Assembly (NCBI RefSeq): GCF_025311495.1
Contig: NZ_CP104398.1
Coordinates: 124,001 to 188,000, forward strand
Origin: Limosilactobacillus oris
Lineage (GTDB): Bacteria > Bacillota > Bacilli > Lactobacillales > Lactobacillaceae
Direction of reading: 5' to 3'
Length of the DNA stretch: 64,000 nucleotides
Shown: positions 17,629-26,876 of the stretch, in pieces
Numbering within the stretch: position 1 is the stretch's first letter
Layout of the letters: the number at the start of each line of letters is the position of its first letter
Notes under the pieces: model-generated
The model's database searches: none
Told to the model about the DNA's origin: nothing
What the model saw: only the letters and a program-made list of their open reading frames with translations
Translations under genes and position numbers: made by a program

Positions 17629-18786
17629 ATGGCAGAAAAGAACTATTATGATGTTTTAGGGGTATCAAAGGATGCTTCTGAGGCAGATATTAAACATGCT
17701 TACCGACGCTTGGCAGCGAAGTATCACCCGGACGTCAACCATGAACCGGGGGCGGAGGAAAAGTTTAAGGATATTAACGAAGCCTACGAAGTACTGAGCG
17801 ACTCACAAAAGCGGGCCCAGTATGACCAGTTTGGGACGACCGGGCAACAAGCAGGCCAAGGTTTTGGTGGCTTTAATGGTGCCGGTGGCTTTAGCGGTCA
17901 AGGCTTCGGAGGTGCCGGCGGCTTCGAAGATATCTTTAGTCAATTCTTTGGTGGCGGCGGTCGAGCGCGTCAAGATCCAACAGCACCACGTCCTGGCCGG
18001 GACTTGCAGTATGCAATGACCTTAAAGTTTATGGATGCAATCTTTGGTAAGACGACGACAATCAAATATGACCGTGACGCCCAGTGTAAGACCTGCCACG
18101 GTACAGGCGCTAAGCCAGGCAAGTCGGCTAGTACCTGTCAGCGTTGTGGCGGGAGCGGGGTCGTCGTGACCGTTCGCCAAACGCCACTTGGCAACATGCA
18201 GACCCAGACTACCTGTCCTGAATGTAACGGGACTGGGAAGGTAATCAAGCCAGAAGACCGTTGTGATACCTGTCACGGTTCTGGTCACGTTCACGAAAAG
18301 CACGAGCTGGAGGTTAAGGTTCCAGCTGGGGTGGACGATGGCCAGCAGATGCGGTTGCAGGGGCAGGGGGATGCCGGTGAAAACGGTGGTCCCGCTGGTG
18401 ACCTCTACATTATCTTCCGGGTGACGCCAAGTCGGGAATTCCGGCGTGAGGGGACGAATATTTACGTCGACCAGGACATTTCCTTTGCCCAGGCGGCCCT
18501 CGGTGATGAGGTCCAAGTCAAGACGGTTCATGGTGATGTTAGCCTCAAAGTGCCAGCGGGGACCCAATCGGAAACTAATTTCCGCCTGCGTGGCAAGGGT
18601 GTTCCGTTCCTTAATGGGAAGGGAACCGGGGATGAACACGTCACAATCCACGTTAAGACCCCGAAGAACCTCAATAAGCGGCAGCGGGAGGCCATGATGG
18701 CGTTCGCGGCAGCTAGTGGTGAAGATGTTAAGGGGGTCAAAAAGTCCGTCCTGGATAAACTGAAAGATGCCTTTGAAGACCGGTAA
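17629..18786 (+). CDS. dnaJ: Chaperone DnaJ (Hsp40)
   Basis: DnaJ delivers unfolded substrates to DnaK and stimulates its ATPase. The 385-residue protein contains the J domain with the HPD motif (YHPDV, ~residue 33) and a Gly/Phe-rich region ([13 protein letters not shown]). It also has four zinc-binding CxxCxGxG repeats ([32 protein letters not shown] at ~residues 150-220) and the C-terminal substrate domains. Start ATG 17629 follows GATGAGGG. A 15-bp terminator follows at 18790. Confidence 0.97.
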   Translation: MAEKNYYDVLGVSKDASEADIKHAYRRLAAKYHPDVNHEPGAEEKFKDINEAYEVLSDSQKRAQYDQFGTTGQQAGQGFGGFNGAGGFSGQGFGGAGGFEDIFSQFFGGGGRARQDPTAPRPGRDLQYAMTLKFMDAIFGKTTTIKYDRDAQCKTCHGTGAKPGKSASTCQRCGGSGVVVTVRQTPLGNMQTQTTCPECNGTGKVIKPEDRCDTCHGSGHVHEKHELEVKVPAGVDDGQQMRLQGQGDAGENGGPAGDLYIIFRVTPSREFRREGTNIYVDQDISFAQAALGDEVQVKTVHGDVSLKVPAGTQSETNFRLRGKGVPFLNGKGTGDEHVTIHVKTPKNLNKRQREAMMAFAAASGEDVKGVKKSVLDKLKDAFEDR

Positions 18787-18789
18787 ATA

Positions 18790-18840
18790 GTAAAACGGGA
18801 TAGCTGCCTAATTGATGGGGCTATCCCGTTTTACTTATTT
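18790..18840 (+). terminator. Terminator after dnaJ
   Basis: GTAAAACGGGATAGC pairs perfectly with GCTATCCCGTTTTAC (15 bp) and is followed by TTATTTT. Confidence 0.9.
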
Positions 18841-18904
18841 TGCTAATTCCAAGTGGTTTTTGTTATACTAATCTTAGTATTTTCGTAGAAAGTAGTGAAT
18901 AAAC

Positions 18905-20746
18905 ATGACGATGAGCTTAGATGAGATGAAGGAGCGGCAAAAGCGTATCCGCAACTTCTCAATTGTCGCCCACATCGACCACGGGAAGTCGACGCTGGCG
19001 GACCGGATCCTGGAAATGACCGATTCCATTAGTAAGCGGGAGATGAAGGATCAGATACTTGATGATATGCCACTGGAACGAGAACGGGGCATTACGATTA
19101 AGCTAAACGCCGTTGCCCTGACCTACCATGCTAAGGATGGGCAAGACTACATCTTCCACCTGATTGACACCCCGGGACACGTCGACTTCTCCTATGAGGT
19201 TTCCCGGTCACTGGCGGCCTGTGAGGGGGCTGTATTGGTGGTGGACGCGACCCAGGGGGTAGAAGCCCAGACCCTGGCAAACGTCTACCTGGCGATTGAC
19301 AACGACCTGGAAATTCTGCCGGTCGTCAATAAGATTGACCTGCCATCCGCGGATGTCGAGGGAACGAAGAAGCAGATTGAAGATGAAATCGGGTTGGATA
19401 CCGATGAAGCGGTTGACGTCAGTGCGAAGACAGGTTTAAACGTTGACCAGGTCCTGGAAAAGATTGTCCAGGATGTTCCAGCGCCAACTGGTGATCTGAC
19501 GGCACCACTAAAGGCCCTGATTTTTGACTCCAAGTACGATGACTACCGGGGGGTCGTACTGAGTGTGCGGGTTTTTGAAGGAACCGTGAAGAAGGGTGAT
19601 AAGATTCGCCTGATGAACGGCGGGACCGAATACGAGGTTGCCGAGGTCGGGATTAACTCACCGAAGCCCCTGGCCCGGGATGTCCTGATGGCGGGGGACG
19701 TTGGCTACATCACCGCAGCCATCAAGGACATCAAGGATACCCGGGTCGGTGATACCGTCACAGACGCCAATAACCCGACTGACAAACCGCTGGAGGGTTA
19801 CCGGCAGATGACGCCGATGGTCTACGCTGGACTGTACCCAACCGATAACGCCAAGTTTAACGACCTCCGGGAGGCCTTGGAGAAGCTGCAATTGAATGAC
19901 GCGGCGCTGACCTTTGAACCGGAAAGCTCCCAGGCCCTCGGCTTTGGTTTCCGTTGCGGCTTCTTGGGCCTGCTCCACATGGACGTGGTTCAGGAACGCT
20001 TGGAGCGGGAGTTTAACCTGGACTTGATTACCACGGCACCGTCAGTAACTTACCACGTTGACCTGGCAGACGGTTCGACGGTTGAGGTGGAAAACCCGGC
20101 CGAGATGCCAGATGCCTCGTCAATTAAGGATATTAAGGAACCGTTTGTTAAGGCCTCCATCATGGTGCCGAATGATTATGTCGGCCCAGTAATGGAGCTC
20201 TGCCAGCGTAAACGGGGGATTTTTGAAACGATGGAGTACCTGAGTGACACCCGGGTTAACGTGATTTATCACATTCCATTGTCTGAAATCATCTTTGACT
20301 TCTTTGATAAGTTGAAGAGCTCGACCCGGGGGTATGCTTCGCTGGATTATGAGATTGATGACTACCGGCCAAGCAGCCTGGTGAAGATTGATATCTTGCT
20401 GAATGGTGATAAGGTTGATGCATTGAGCTTTATTGCCCACAAGGACTTTGCGGCCGAGCGGGGGCGGGAAATCACTTCTAAGCTCAAGAAGATTATTCCC
20501 CGGCAAAACTTTGAAATCCCAATTCAGGCGGCAATTGGTTCTAAAATTATTGCCCGGACCAACATCAAGGCCTACAGGAAGGACGTTACGGCCCGAATTC
20601 ACACCGGGGACCCAGACCGCCGGGCCAAGCTGCTGGAGAAGCAGAAACGAGGGAAGAAGCGGATGAAGGCCGTCGGGAGGGTTGACATCCCGCAGGAAGC
20701 CTTCATGGCCGTCCTCAAGACCGATGAAGAGGTCGAGGGGAAGTAA
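18905..20746 (+). CDS. lepA: Elongation factor 4 (LepA)
   Basis: LepA is a translational GTPase that acts on stalled or mis-translocated ribosomes. The 613-residue protein shows G1 AHIDHGKST (~residue 22), the ERGITIKL motif, G3 DTPGHVDF, G4 NKIDLPSA, and the LepA-specific C-terminal domain with [17 protein letters not shown] 18905 or ATG 18911 are both possible; no strong Shine-Dalgarno is visible. It stands alone between two terminators downstream of the heat-shock operon. Confidence 0.96.
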   Translation: MTMSLDEMKERQKRIRNFSIVAHIDHGKSTLADRILEMTDSISKREMKDQILDDMPLERERGITIKLNAVALTYHAKDGQDYIFHLIDTPGHVDFSYEVSRSLAACEGAVLVVDATQGVEAQTLANVYLAIDNDLEILPVVNKIDLPSADVEGTKKQIEDEIGLDTDEAVDVSAKTGLNVDQVLEKIVQDVPAPTGDLTAPLKALIFDSKYDDYRGVVLSVRVFEGTVKKGDKIRLMNGGTEYEVAEVGINSPKPLARDVLMAGDVGYITAAIKDIKDTRVGDTVTDANNPTDKPLEGYRQMTPMVYAGLYPTDNAKFNDLREALEKLQLNDAALTFEPESSQALGFGFRCGFLGLLHMDVVQERLEREFNLDLITTAPSVTYHVDLADGSTVEVENPAEMPDASSIKDIKEPFVKASIMVPNDYVGPVMELCQRKRGIFETMEYLSDTRVNVIYHIPLSEIIFDFFDKLKSSTRGYASLDYEIDDYRPSSLVKIDILLNGDKVDALSFIAHKDFAAERGREITSKLKKIIPRQNFEIPIQAAIGSKIIARTNIKAYRKDVTARIHTGDPDRRAKLLEKQKRGKKRMKAVGRVDIPQEAFMAVLKTDEEVEGK

Positions 20747-20753
20747 ACATTCT

Positions 20754-20808
20754 AAATACGAGCAGGTTATTCTTTATGAAGAGAATAACTTGCTCGTATT
20801 TTTTATCT
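20754..20808. terminator. Terminator after lepA
   Basis: AAATACGAGCA(G)GTTATTCT pairs with AGAATAAC(T)TGCTCGTATT over about 18 bp and is followed by TTTTTT. It sits between converging genes and may also end the minus-strand gene. Confidence 0.88.
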
Positions 20809-20819
20809 TCAATTGTCGT

Positions 20820-21191
20820 TTACAAGCAATCCACCACTACTTTAGTGAGAGACCCGTCCTGCCACTGCGGGGCGAGCTTAGCGAGCTGGTCCCAAAAGGC
20901 TGGTTGCTTGGCCTGGTCGAGAATCTCGTAGGTGAGTGGTGTAACGTTGCTGATGATAATGTCCCCATCGTCATCGACCGTTCCCGTGAAGACTCCCTCA
21001 TGAAGCAGTTCCATAAAAATTTTCTCAGTGACTTTGCGCCAGTCAGTATCTTGGTACTTGTTGACAATCGCCGCAAACTTTTGGTTGTTCTTGCTCATGT
21101 CGTTGAAAATTACCTTATCGTAGTTAGGAATTGAGTGGGCGGCCTTATCAACGATTGCGAAGTAGGTAAATAAGTAGTCTTTAGTATCCAT
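20820..21191 (-). CDS. Hypothetical protein, possible winged-helix fold
   Basis: I do not recognise this 123-residue acidic soluble protein. It has a helical N-terminal half (KDYLFTYFAIVDKAAHS) and a middle that reads like the wing of a winged helix (EGVFTGTVDDDGDIIISNVTPLTYEILDQ), a pattern also seen in small phage and YjcQ-like proteins. ATG 21191 follows AAAAGGAG. It is a single-gene unit between lepA and the SOS-boxed exonuclease. No signal or membrane segment is seen. The fold guess is by eye only. Confidence 0.65.
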   Translation of the reverse strand: MDTKDYLFTYFAIVDKAAHSIPNYDKVIFNDMSKNNQKFAAIVNKYQDTDWRKVTEKIFMELLHEGVFTGTVDDDGDIIISNVTPLTYEILDQAKQPAFWDQLAKLAPQWQDGSLTKVVVDCL

Positions 21192-21298
21192 CGTCCGTAC
21201 TCCTTTTAACTTTTAAGACTATTATAGCTAATCTTGTCGTGATTAAGAACCGCCCCGGGACGATTTAAATAAAACTAGCGGCTAAGAATAAATTCAGG

Positions 21299-21304
21299 TA
21301 TAAT
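21299..21304 (+). promoter_or_regulatory. -10 element of the 21338 exonuclease
   Basis: A consensus TATAAT directly upstream of the LexA box; the -35 region (17 nt upstream) is poor. Confidence 0.4.
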
Positions 21305-21309
21305 TAAAC

Positions 21310-21324
21310 CGAACATATGTTTTG
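21310..21324 (+). promoter_or_regulatory. LexA (SOS) box upstream of an orphan exonuclease
   Basis: CGAAC-ATAT-GTTTTG fits the Firmicutes LexA operator with one substitution, the same substitution as in the sbcDC box at 482. It lies 6 nt after a TATAAT and 14 nt before the start codon. Confidence 0.65.
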
Positions 21325-21337
21325 ATGGAGGAACAGA

Positions 21338-22063
21338 ATGGCTGAACAACAACGACTTCAAGAAGCAGGGTATGCCCCGATTCACTTTTCGTCACTTTTT
21401 CCAATTTCACAGTATATTATGGTCGGTCAAAATCTTAACGGGCCAGCTGCTGCTCCGGTCGGCAGGGCGAAGGCAGCCCCGGTGGAAAGCCTTACCCAGT
21501 TGCGAGCAGTCCTCAATGGTTCTGCCCGATTACTAATCCTTGATTTAGAATTCTTTCAAGCCGGCAACCAGAACCACATTTTCCAGTTAGCAGGACGAAT
21601 ATATGGTCAAGCTGAAAAGTTCAATTATTACTTTTTCAATAGTCAACAGACTGATGCGCGTCAACTCCAGTTCCTGCGCCGTTACGATGTTCCTTTTTCT
21701 CAGGCACAGCAGTATACCGTTAAGTACCAGCTGCCACGAATTATCAAGCTGGTCGCCAGCCTGGCTCCCGACTATCTCGTCAGTTGGGATAATAGTCAGG
21801 ATTTTAAGGCCTTGCAACGGGCAGCTAATCGGCTTGCGCTTCCTAAGCAAAACCGCTTTTGGAATACTATCCAGGCAATTGACCTGGAAAAATTAGTGGC
21901 CCAGCAAGTTTGGAATGGACAAAAGGCGCTGGGGCTGAAAAAGATGTGCCAGCTCTTGAACCTACCGCCGTTTAAGTTCCACCAGGCTCAGCATGATGTC
22001 CGGGCAATTGAGGCAATTTTGAAATTCTATTCACTTGATTTAAGTCGGGAGTTGTTGCTATAA
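21338..22063 (+). CDS. DEDDh-type 3'-5' exonuclease domain protein
   Basis: The 241-residue protein has an unrecognised N-terminal extension (~65 residues) followed by a DnaQ/RNase T-like exonuclease core. The core shows Exo I LILDLEFF with Asp69 and Glu71, Exo II VSWDNSQDF near residue 148, and Exo III HQAQHDVRAIEA near 218. These supply the four acidic metal ligands and the general-base His. The substrate (ssDNA, RNA or oligonucleotides) is unknown. ATG 21338 follows GGAGGAAC. A LexA box immediately upstream suggests damage induction. It is not adjacent to a polymerase, so it is not simply a polymerase subunit. Confidence 0.82.
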   Translation: MAEQQRLQEAGYAPIHFSSLFPISQYIMVGQNLNGPAAAPVGRAKAAPVESLTQLRAVLNGSARLLILDLEFFQAGNQNHIFQLAGRIYGQAEKFNYYFFNSQQTDARQLQFLRRYDVPFSQAQQYTVKYQLPRIIKLVASLAPDYLVSWDNSQDFKALQRAANRLALPKQNRFWNTIQAIDLEKLVAQQVWNGQKALGLKKMCQLLNLPPFKFHQAQHDVRAIEAILKFYSLDLSRELLL

Positions 22064-22098
22064 AAAAGCCCCCGGACGTTTTAAACGTTCAGGAGCTT
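22062..22098 (-). terminator. Terminator of the 22103 minus-strand gene
   Basis: Read on the minus strand, AAGCTCCTGAACGTTT pairs with AAACGTCCGGGGGCTT (one mismatch, some G-U pairs) and is followed by TTTTTTA. Confidence 0.7.
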
Positions 22099-22102
22099 GC
22101 AA

Positions 22103-22580
22103 TTACTTTTGCCAATTAATTAGGCGATTATTATTTTTGCTGCTTTGACCGATTAGCTGGTTATTCAGGTAGACCTTAGTTTGGATGCCCTTGTGGATAT
22201 CACCTTCCGCTAGTTTTTCTTGCTGGTCGTCCATTAGGGTGTCCAAAATGCCGTTTTGCATTGTGTCAATTAACAAGTCACGACGAGGCTTAGACAGTTG
22301 GTAAAAGTCGTCATTAACAGTAATTTTGACGCGATTATTCCCACGGTATTCAATTGCCTTGATGCTGGTAAAGCCTTGGAACTGTTTGTCGTTAGACTCA
22401 CTCGTATTGCTGGCAGTTGGCCAGGTAGTTGGCAATGTCACGGTTAGAGATATCGATATTTTCGCGGCTGGCAGCGGCCACGGTCGGGATAGTCAATCCG
22501 GAATTAATGGCTACTGTACTAACTCCAGCAATAGAAAGGCAAGCTAAAGCAATTCCACAAATGTTAGTAAATTTTCTCAT
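22103..22580 (-). pseudogene. Secreted protein gene interrupted by a frameshift
   Basis: An N-terminal reading frame starts at ATG 22580 with GGAG upstream. It encodes a clear signal peptide (MRKFTNICGIALACLSIAG, then VAAAS as a likely cleavage site) and stops at 22398. The following reading frame, overlapping by about 40 nt, continues a plausible C-terminal domain (FQGFTSIKAIEYRGNNRVKITV to the stop at 22103). A shift of one base around 22400-22440 would join them into a secreted protein of about 155 residues. I recognise no family. A sequencing error or a real inactivation would look the same here. Confidence 0.6.
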
Positions 22581-22600
22581 CTTTTTTTCTCCAATCAAAC

Positions 22601-23238
22601 ATGTCTATAAGGAGCATCTGGATAACCTCAATGGTGGGATGATTGCAATCATCCTAACCGTAATGGTTTTAGAAGTTCCTTTGCCAAGTCAGGCTGGTGT
22701 TTCTTACCGTAATTTCATGGGGTCGATTTTTATTTTCCTGGTGAGCTTCTTCGTGGTCGCTAACTTTTGGTATGACTTGAACCGGCTCCTCCTGGTCTTA
22801 AATCGGGTGACGAAGAAGATGATTATTAATGACTTCATCTTTCTGGCAGCATTGTCGGTGATCCCAATGTTAACCAAGTGGATGATGCTCCGGCCCAGCA
22901 GTCTGGCTGTGTTTGACTACGGGATTGCCTACTTCATTGCTAACTTAATGAAAATGATTATCTCAGCTAACGCTTGGGAGGAGTTTTTTAATGAAGTTGA
23001 TGGTAGTCCAAAGATGTACTCTCTACGGTGGGGACGACGGCTAGTAATCGTTTTAGCCCTTAACCTGCTGCTGATTTTTCTAGCGTATGTGACACCGCGG
23101 TGGGTTCTGCTGGCCTACCTGCTACTAACGATTTATAACTTTTTCTACCCTGAAAAACGATTATTGACCAAAAGATCAGTTAGCCGAAGGGGGAGCGGCC
23201 ACGGTCGATTACGACTTTGCCTTGCCGATACCTGGTAG
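22601..23238 (+). CDS. TMEM175/DUF1211-like membrane protein, 5' end damaged
   Basis: The frame encodes about six membrane segments with the TMEM175-type first helix (GGMIAIILTVMVLEVPLP, then NFMGSIFIFLVSFFVVANFW). Bacterial relatives are small potassium-selective channels. No good in-frame start exists: ATG 22601 is one base out of frame and one inserted base would give MSIKEHLDNLNGG; in-frame ATG 22639 would cut into the first helix. The extreme C-terminal 25 residues (arginine-rich) also look unlike a natural end. The start lies only 20 nt from a divergent damaged gene, leaving no room for a promoter. It may be a pseudogene or truncated. Confidence 0.6.
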
Positions 23239-23250
23239 GAAGTGTAAAAT
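23222..23250 (+). promoter_or_regulatory. Possible promoter of the glycerol facilitator gene
   Basis: TTGCCG and TAAAAT are separated by 17 nt, about 40 nt upstream of the start. Confidence 0.4.
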
Positions 23251-23259
23251 ATTATTTTG

Positions 23260-23273
23260 TGAAAGCGATTACG
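23260..23273 (+). promoter_or_regulatory. Possible CcpA cre site before the glycerol facilitator
   Basis: TGAAAGCGATTACG matches the cre consensus (TGWAARCGYTWNCW) at 12 of 14 positions and sits just downstream of the predicted -10, a position used for catabolite repression. Confidence 0.4.
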
Positions 23274-23291
23274 AGAAAGTGAGCGATACTA

Positions 23292-23996
23292 ATGAACGGT
23301 TTTAGCGGTGAGTTCTTCGGAACGCTAATTTTGATTTTAATTGGGTGTGGCTGTTCCGCCAGTGTTAACCTCAAGAAAAATTATGCTACGGGAAGTAACT
23401 GGTGGTTTGTGTGCGCCAGCTGGGGCCTGGCAGTAACAATGGGAGTTTACGTCGCGGGCTTTTTAGGTTCCCAAGGGCACCTGAATCCAGCCGTGACGAT
23501 TCCCTTTGCCATCTACGGTCTTTTTCCCTGGCACCAAGTCTTGCCATACCTGGCCGGTCAATTTCTCGGCGCCTTTGTTGGCGCAGTTTTGGTGGTTATT
23601 CAATACTATCCCCAATTCGCGGTAACTAAGTCGGGAGAGGGGAATACCGTGGGGATTTTTGCTACCCGGCCGGCAATTAAGTCGCCGCTGTTTAATTTCT
23701 TGTCGGAGGTGATTGCCACCTTTGCCTTTATCTTTATCCTGCTTAACCTTGGTAATTTTACCGTGGGGATTAAGCCCTTTATTGTCGGCCTAGTTATTAC
23801 TGTCATTGGGACGGGATTAGGTTCAACCACTGGGTTTGCACTGAATCCGGCCCGGGACTGGAGCCCGCGGTTTGCCTATACCGTTTTGCCGGTGCCTAAT
23901 AAGGCAGGGGCAGAATGGTGGTATGCCTGGGTTCCAATGTGCGGTCCGCTGTTTGGGGGCCTCCTCGCCTGTGCTTTAGAAAATATGGTTGCTTAG
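23292..23996 (+). CDS. glpF: MIP-family channel, glycerol facilitator / aquaporin
   Basis: This is a six-helix membrane channel of 234 residues. Both pore motifs are present: HLNPAVT near residue 63 and ALNPARDWSP near 183. The Asp after the second NPAR is the signature of glycerol-conducting aquaglyceroporins. It probably lets glycerol, and in lactobacilli also water, lactic acid or dihydroxyacetone, diffuse across the membrane. glpK lies 13 kb away at 36886, so uptake and phosphorylation are not one operon. A weak Shine-Dalgarno precedes ATG 23292. Confidence 0.9.
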   Translation: MNGFSGEFFGTLILILIGCGCSASVNLKKNYATGSNWWFVCASWGLAVTMGVYVAGFLGSQGHLNPAVTIPFAIYGLFPWHQVLPYLAGQFLGAFVGAVLVVIQYYPQFAVTKSGEGNTVGIFATRPAIKSPLFNFLSEVIATFAFIFILLNLGNFTVGIKPFIVGLVITVIGTGLGSTTGFALNPARDWSPRFAYTVLPVPNKAGAEWWYAWVPMCGPLFGGLLACALENMVA

Positions 23997-24008
23997 CCTG
24001 TAAATGAT

Positions 24009-24050
24009 GAAACGGCCACCATCAGCTTTTGCTGATAGTGACCGTTTTGC
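24009..24050. terminator. Terminator between glpF and an MFS gene
   Basis: AAACGGCCACCATCAGC pairs with GCTGATAGTGACCGTTT with two mismatches and a TTTT loop. It lies between converging genes. Confidence 0.7.
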
Positions 24051-24094
24051 TTTGCTAGCTGGCTTCCCCAGCCGTAAGGGGTGCTAATCTGAAA

Positions 24095-25318
24095 TCATAC
24101 TTGGGGCTGACGTGTCCGTAAGACCACTAGGATGACTACCATATTAATCAGCAGAGTCAGGCCAGTGACCGCAAAGACTATTGGGTAGTTGAACAGACCG
24201 GAAATGACCGAGCCAATAAGAGAGCCCATCACAGCCCCAACAGCTTGAAAGGATTGGTTGACACTGAAGATCCGCCCAAACGCTTCCGCTGGAACATCTA
24301 GGGTAAGAACAGTTTGGATAGCCGGATTGAGGGCGGCATTGGCCAGACCGAGCAGGAACCGCCAAAAAGCTAGCGACCAGGCTGAGTGGGTAAAGGTCAT
24401 TGGAATAAAGAGGACAAAGGCAACCATCAGCCCTGTACGCAGGACGACTTTCGGCCCGATTCGGTCCATTGTGTGCCCAACCTTCGAGGCGGCAATTAGC
24501 GTTCCCAGTCCCGGAGTGGCAGCAACGATTCCGGCAACTAGCGCGACGTTGCCCTGGTTATGCATTAAGGATTTAACGTACAGACTAATAATCGGTGTAA
24601 TTGACATTGATGATGAAATAACAACCATTGTCGTGAAGAACATCGCGATAATGACCCCGGGGTTATCAAGCTCTTGGAAAATTTGGCGGAGCGGTTTCAT
24701 CTTTTCCTTTTTGATCGGCTTAAAGTGTTCCTTCGCTAAGAGGGAAGTACCAACGAAGTTCAGGAACATTAGGCCCCCGGTGATGAAAAACGGGATCCGG
24801 TAGCCAAATGCCCCGGAAAGCACCCCGCCGAGCAGGGGGCCAACCAGGTTGCCGGCAACCCCGGCGGTTGCCATGGCTGACATTACCCAACCAGAGTGGG
24901 AACGAGGCGTTTCGCCTGCCATCAGGGCCGTGGCATTATTGATATAACCCGAAAAAGCTCCCTGCAAGAAGCGCAGGCCAATAATCATCCAAACGTTTTG
25001 CGCGAGCCCCACGCAGAAAATGGTAATGGCCATGACCCCGGCGGCCCGCATACACATCAATTTGCGTCCTTTTCGGTCCGCCAGGTTTCCCCACAGCGGC
25101 GAAACGATTGCCTGGCTGACAAAGGTTGCGGCAAAGGCGAGACCAGAATAAATATTTAGCTGAAAGCGGGAAAAGTTTCCCAGTTCGTTAATAAACAGTG
25201 AGATAAACGGCATGGTCATCGAATAGCCAGCCCCCGTAATAAAGGAACCGAGCCACATGGTATAAAAGGTTCGGTGCCAGCCGCTTGGATAATGTTCTTC
25301 CTGTTCGCTTGTCTCCAT
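24095..25318 (-). CDS. MFS drug:H+ antiporter-1 type transporter
   Basis: This is a 407-residue, 12-helix major facilitator. Motif A, GNLADRKGRK, lies in the loop after helix 2 (~residue 77), and an LVGPLLGGVLSGAFGYRIPF segment resembles the antiporter motif C of helix 5. It most resembles DHA1 multidrug exporters, which swap protons for lipophilic compounds; the substrate cannot be told. Start ATG 25318 follows GGAGGAGATGGGG. A second MFS gene lies 49 nt upstream on the same strand, so the two may form one transcript. Confidence 0.88.
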   Translation of the reverse strand: METSEQEEHYPSGWHRTFYTMWLGSFITGAGYSMTMPFISLFINELGNFSRFQLNIYSGLAFAATFVSQAIVSPLWGNLADRKGRKLMCMRAAGVMAITIFCVGLAQNVWMIIGLRFLQGAFSGYINNATALMAGETPRSHSGWVMSAMATAGVAGNLVGPLLGGVLSGAFGYRIPFFITGGLMFLNFVGTSLLAKEHFKPIKKEKMKPLRQIFQELDNPGVIIAMFFTTMVVISSSMSITPIISLYVKSLMHNQGNVALVAGIVAATPGLGTLIAASKVGHTMDRIGPKVVLRTGLMVAFVLFIPMTFTHSAWSLAFWRFLLGLANAALNPAIQTVLTLDVPAEAFGRIFSVNQSFQAVGAVMGSLIGSVISGLFNYPIVFAVTGLTLLINMVVILVVLRTRQPQV

Positions 25319-25367
25319 CTTTGTTCCCCATCTCCTCCAAATTTAATCCTGCTTATTGTAACAGAAA

Positions 25368-26732
25368 TTAGCGGCGCTTACTAATCGATAGGTAGTGACC
25401 AAAAGTGATTAGCATCAGGAAAATCAAAATGACGGTAATCCACATGGACAACCGAATCCCGGCAACCGGGTTCTGAGGGATCCCAGAAATAACTACCAGC
25501 ATGGTGACCGATACAGCTCCGGCGACCTGGCGGAGGGTGTTGTTAAGCGCCGTTCCGTGACTGTTTTCTGATTGGGAAAGGGCGGAAAAGGCTTCAGAAA
25601 GGGCGGGGCTGAAGACAAATGCATTCCCAACCATGCGGACCGCGTAGGCAATGGTCAGAACCAGGACTGAAGAGCGGGATGACAGCGTAATCAGGGGATA
25701 GGAGGCAACAATCATCAGGAACCCGCCAGTGATGATTAGCCACTTAGGGCCGTACTGGTCATAAAGACGCCCAATGTAGGAAGCGGCGAGTCCGTTGCAA
25801 ATTGCTCCTGGCAGGAGAATCAGCCCGGAGGCAAAGCTCCCCATCCCTAAGACGTTTTCGGTAAAAATAGGGATTAGCTGTTCGGTTCCCAAAAGAATCA
25901 TGAAAGCGAAAATCCCAACGAGGGTCATTAGGCGGAAGGACGAGTATTTAAAAATCTGGACCTTTAACATTGGGTTAGTCAGATGGAGTTGACGGTGAAC
26001 GAATAGGGCAATGATAATCAAACCGCTAACCAGCATTGCCCAGCCGGCGGCCAGGTTAAGTTCAAAGACCGTCAAACTCCCTAGGGCCAGGCTAGACCCG
26101 ATGAGTGAAACAAAGACGGAGAGGTAGTCAATTTTAATCTCACGTGGCGTAGAGAAGTTTTGCAGCTTAAAGTAACCGATGATAAAGACGAGCATCATGA
26201 ATGGCAAGACGCTGATGAACAGCCACCGCCAGGGGAGTACCTGGAGGATGAAGCCGGCAAGGGTCGGCCCGATTGCCGGGGCCGTGGAAATGACGAGGCT
26301 GGAGAGTCCTAAAATGGAGCCCCGTTTTTCAATCGGGTAGATGGAAATCATGGTGGTCATCTGAAATGACATTAGCATTCCGCTGGCGGCCGCCTGAATT
26401 AACCGTGCAAGAAGGAGCGAATAGAAGTTAGTCGCTAGGCAGCCAATCGTTGTTCCGATAATAAAGGCTCCAATCGTCCACAGGAAGACGTGCCGGTTGG
26501 TAAACTTATCGTACATGTTGGATGAAAGTGGCGTAACAATTCCGATGATTAGGGTGTAACCGGTGGTCAGCCACTGGACAGCGTTCAGTGAAACGTGGAG
26601 TTCATGCTCAATTACCGGTAGGGCAGTTACCATCATCGTTTGGCTAGCGAGACTAACGAAAGCTGATAGCAAGAGAATCGCGGTGATTAACCGTCGTGTT
26701 CGCGGGGTAATGGTGGTTGGTGATTGTGACAC
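25368..26732 (-). CDS. MFS drug:H+ antiporter-2 type transporter (EmrB/QacA-like)
   Basis: This 454-residue polytopic protein of the DHA2 type has the N-terminal ALPVIEHELHVSLNAVQWLTTGYTL region (two motifs: ALPVIEHEL and WLTTGYTL). An APAIGPTLAGFIL motif C lies near residue 130, and a long series of helices follows. Proteins of this family export drugs or cationic compounds in exchange for protons. GTG 26732 is used as start, with AAAGGAAC upstream. It lies directly upstream of a second MFS exporter; no regulator gene is adjacent. Confidence 0.88.
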   Translation of the reverse strand: MSQSPTTITPRTRRLITAILLLSAFVSLASQTMMVTALPVIEHELHVSLNAVQWLTTGYTLIIGIVTPLSSNMYDKFTNRHVFLWTIGAFIIGTTIGCLATNFYSLLLARLIQAAASGMLMSFQMTTMISIYPIEKRGSILGLSSLVISTAPAIGPTLAGFILQVLPWRWLFISVLPFMMLVFIIGYFKLQNFSTPREIKIDYLSVFVSLIGSSLALGSLTVFELNLAAGWAMLVSGLIIIALFVHRQLHLTNPMLKVQIFKYSSFRLMTLVGIFAFMILLGTEQLIPIFTENVLGMGSFASGLILLPGAICNGLAASYIGRLYDQYGPKWLIITGGFLMIVASYPLITLSSRSSVLVLTIAYAVRMVGNAFVFSPALSEAFSALSQSENSHGTALNNTLRQVAGAVSVTMLVVISGIPQNPVAGIRLSMWITVILIFLMLITFGHYLSISKRR

Positions 26733-26876
26733 AGTTGCAAGTTCCTTTCTGGTGTTAAATTACCCCTCCAACTTTACCACTGCTATTTTGACATTTCTAA
26801 TGGAAATTATATCTTGAGCTGTTCAGGCCATTATCTGGTATCATATTCAATGACGAGAAAAAGGAGGAATCACGGC

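Noticed and set aside
18022-18651. 209-residue minus-strand frame inside dnaJ
   Set aside because: It mirrors codon bias of dnaJ, has no ribosome-binding site and no plausible protein features.
22438-22560. Upstream extension of the TMEM175-like frame to 22429
   Set aside because: This part is antisense to the signal-peptide coding region and does not resemble the family.
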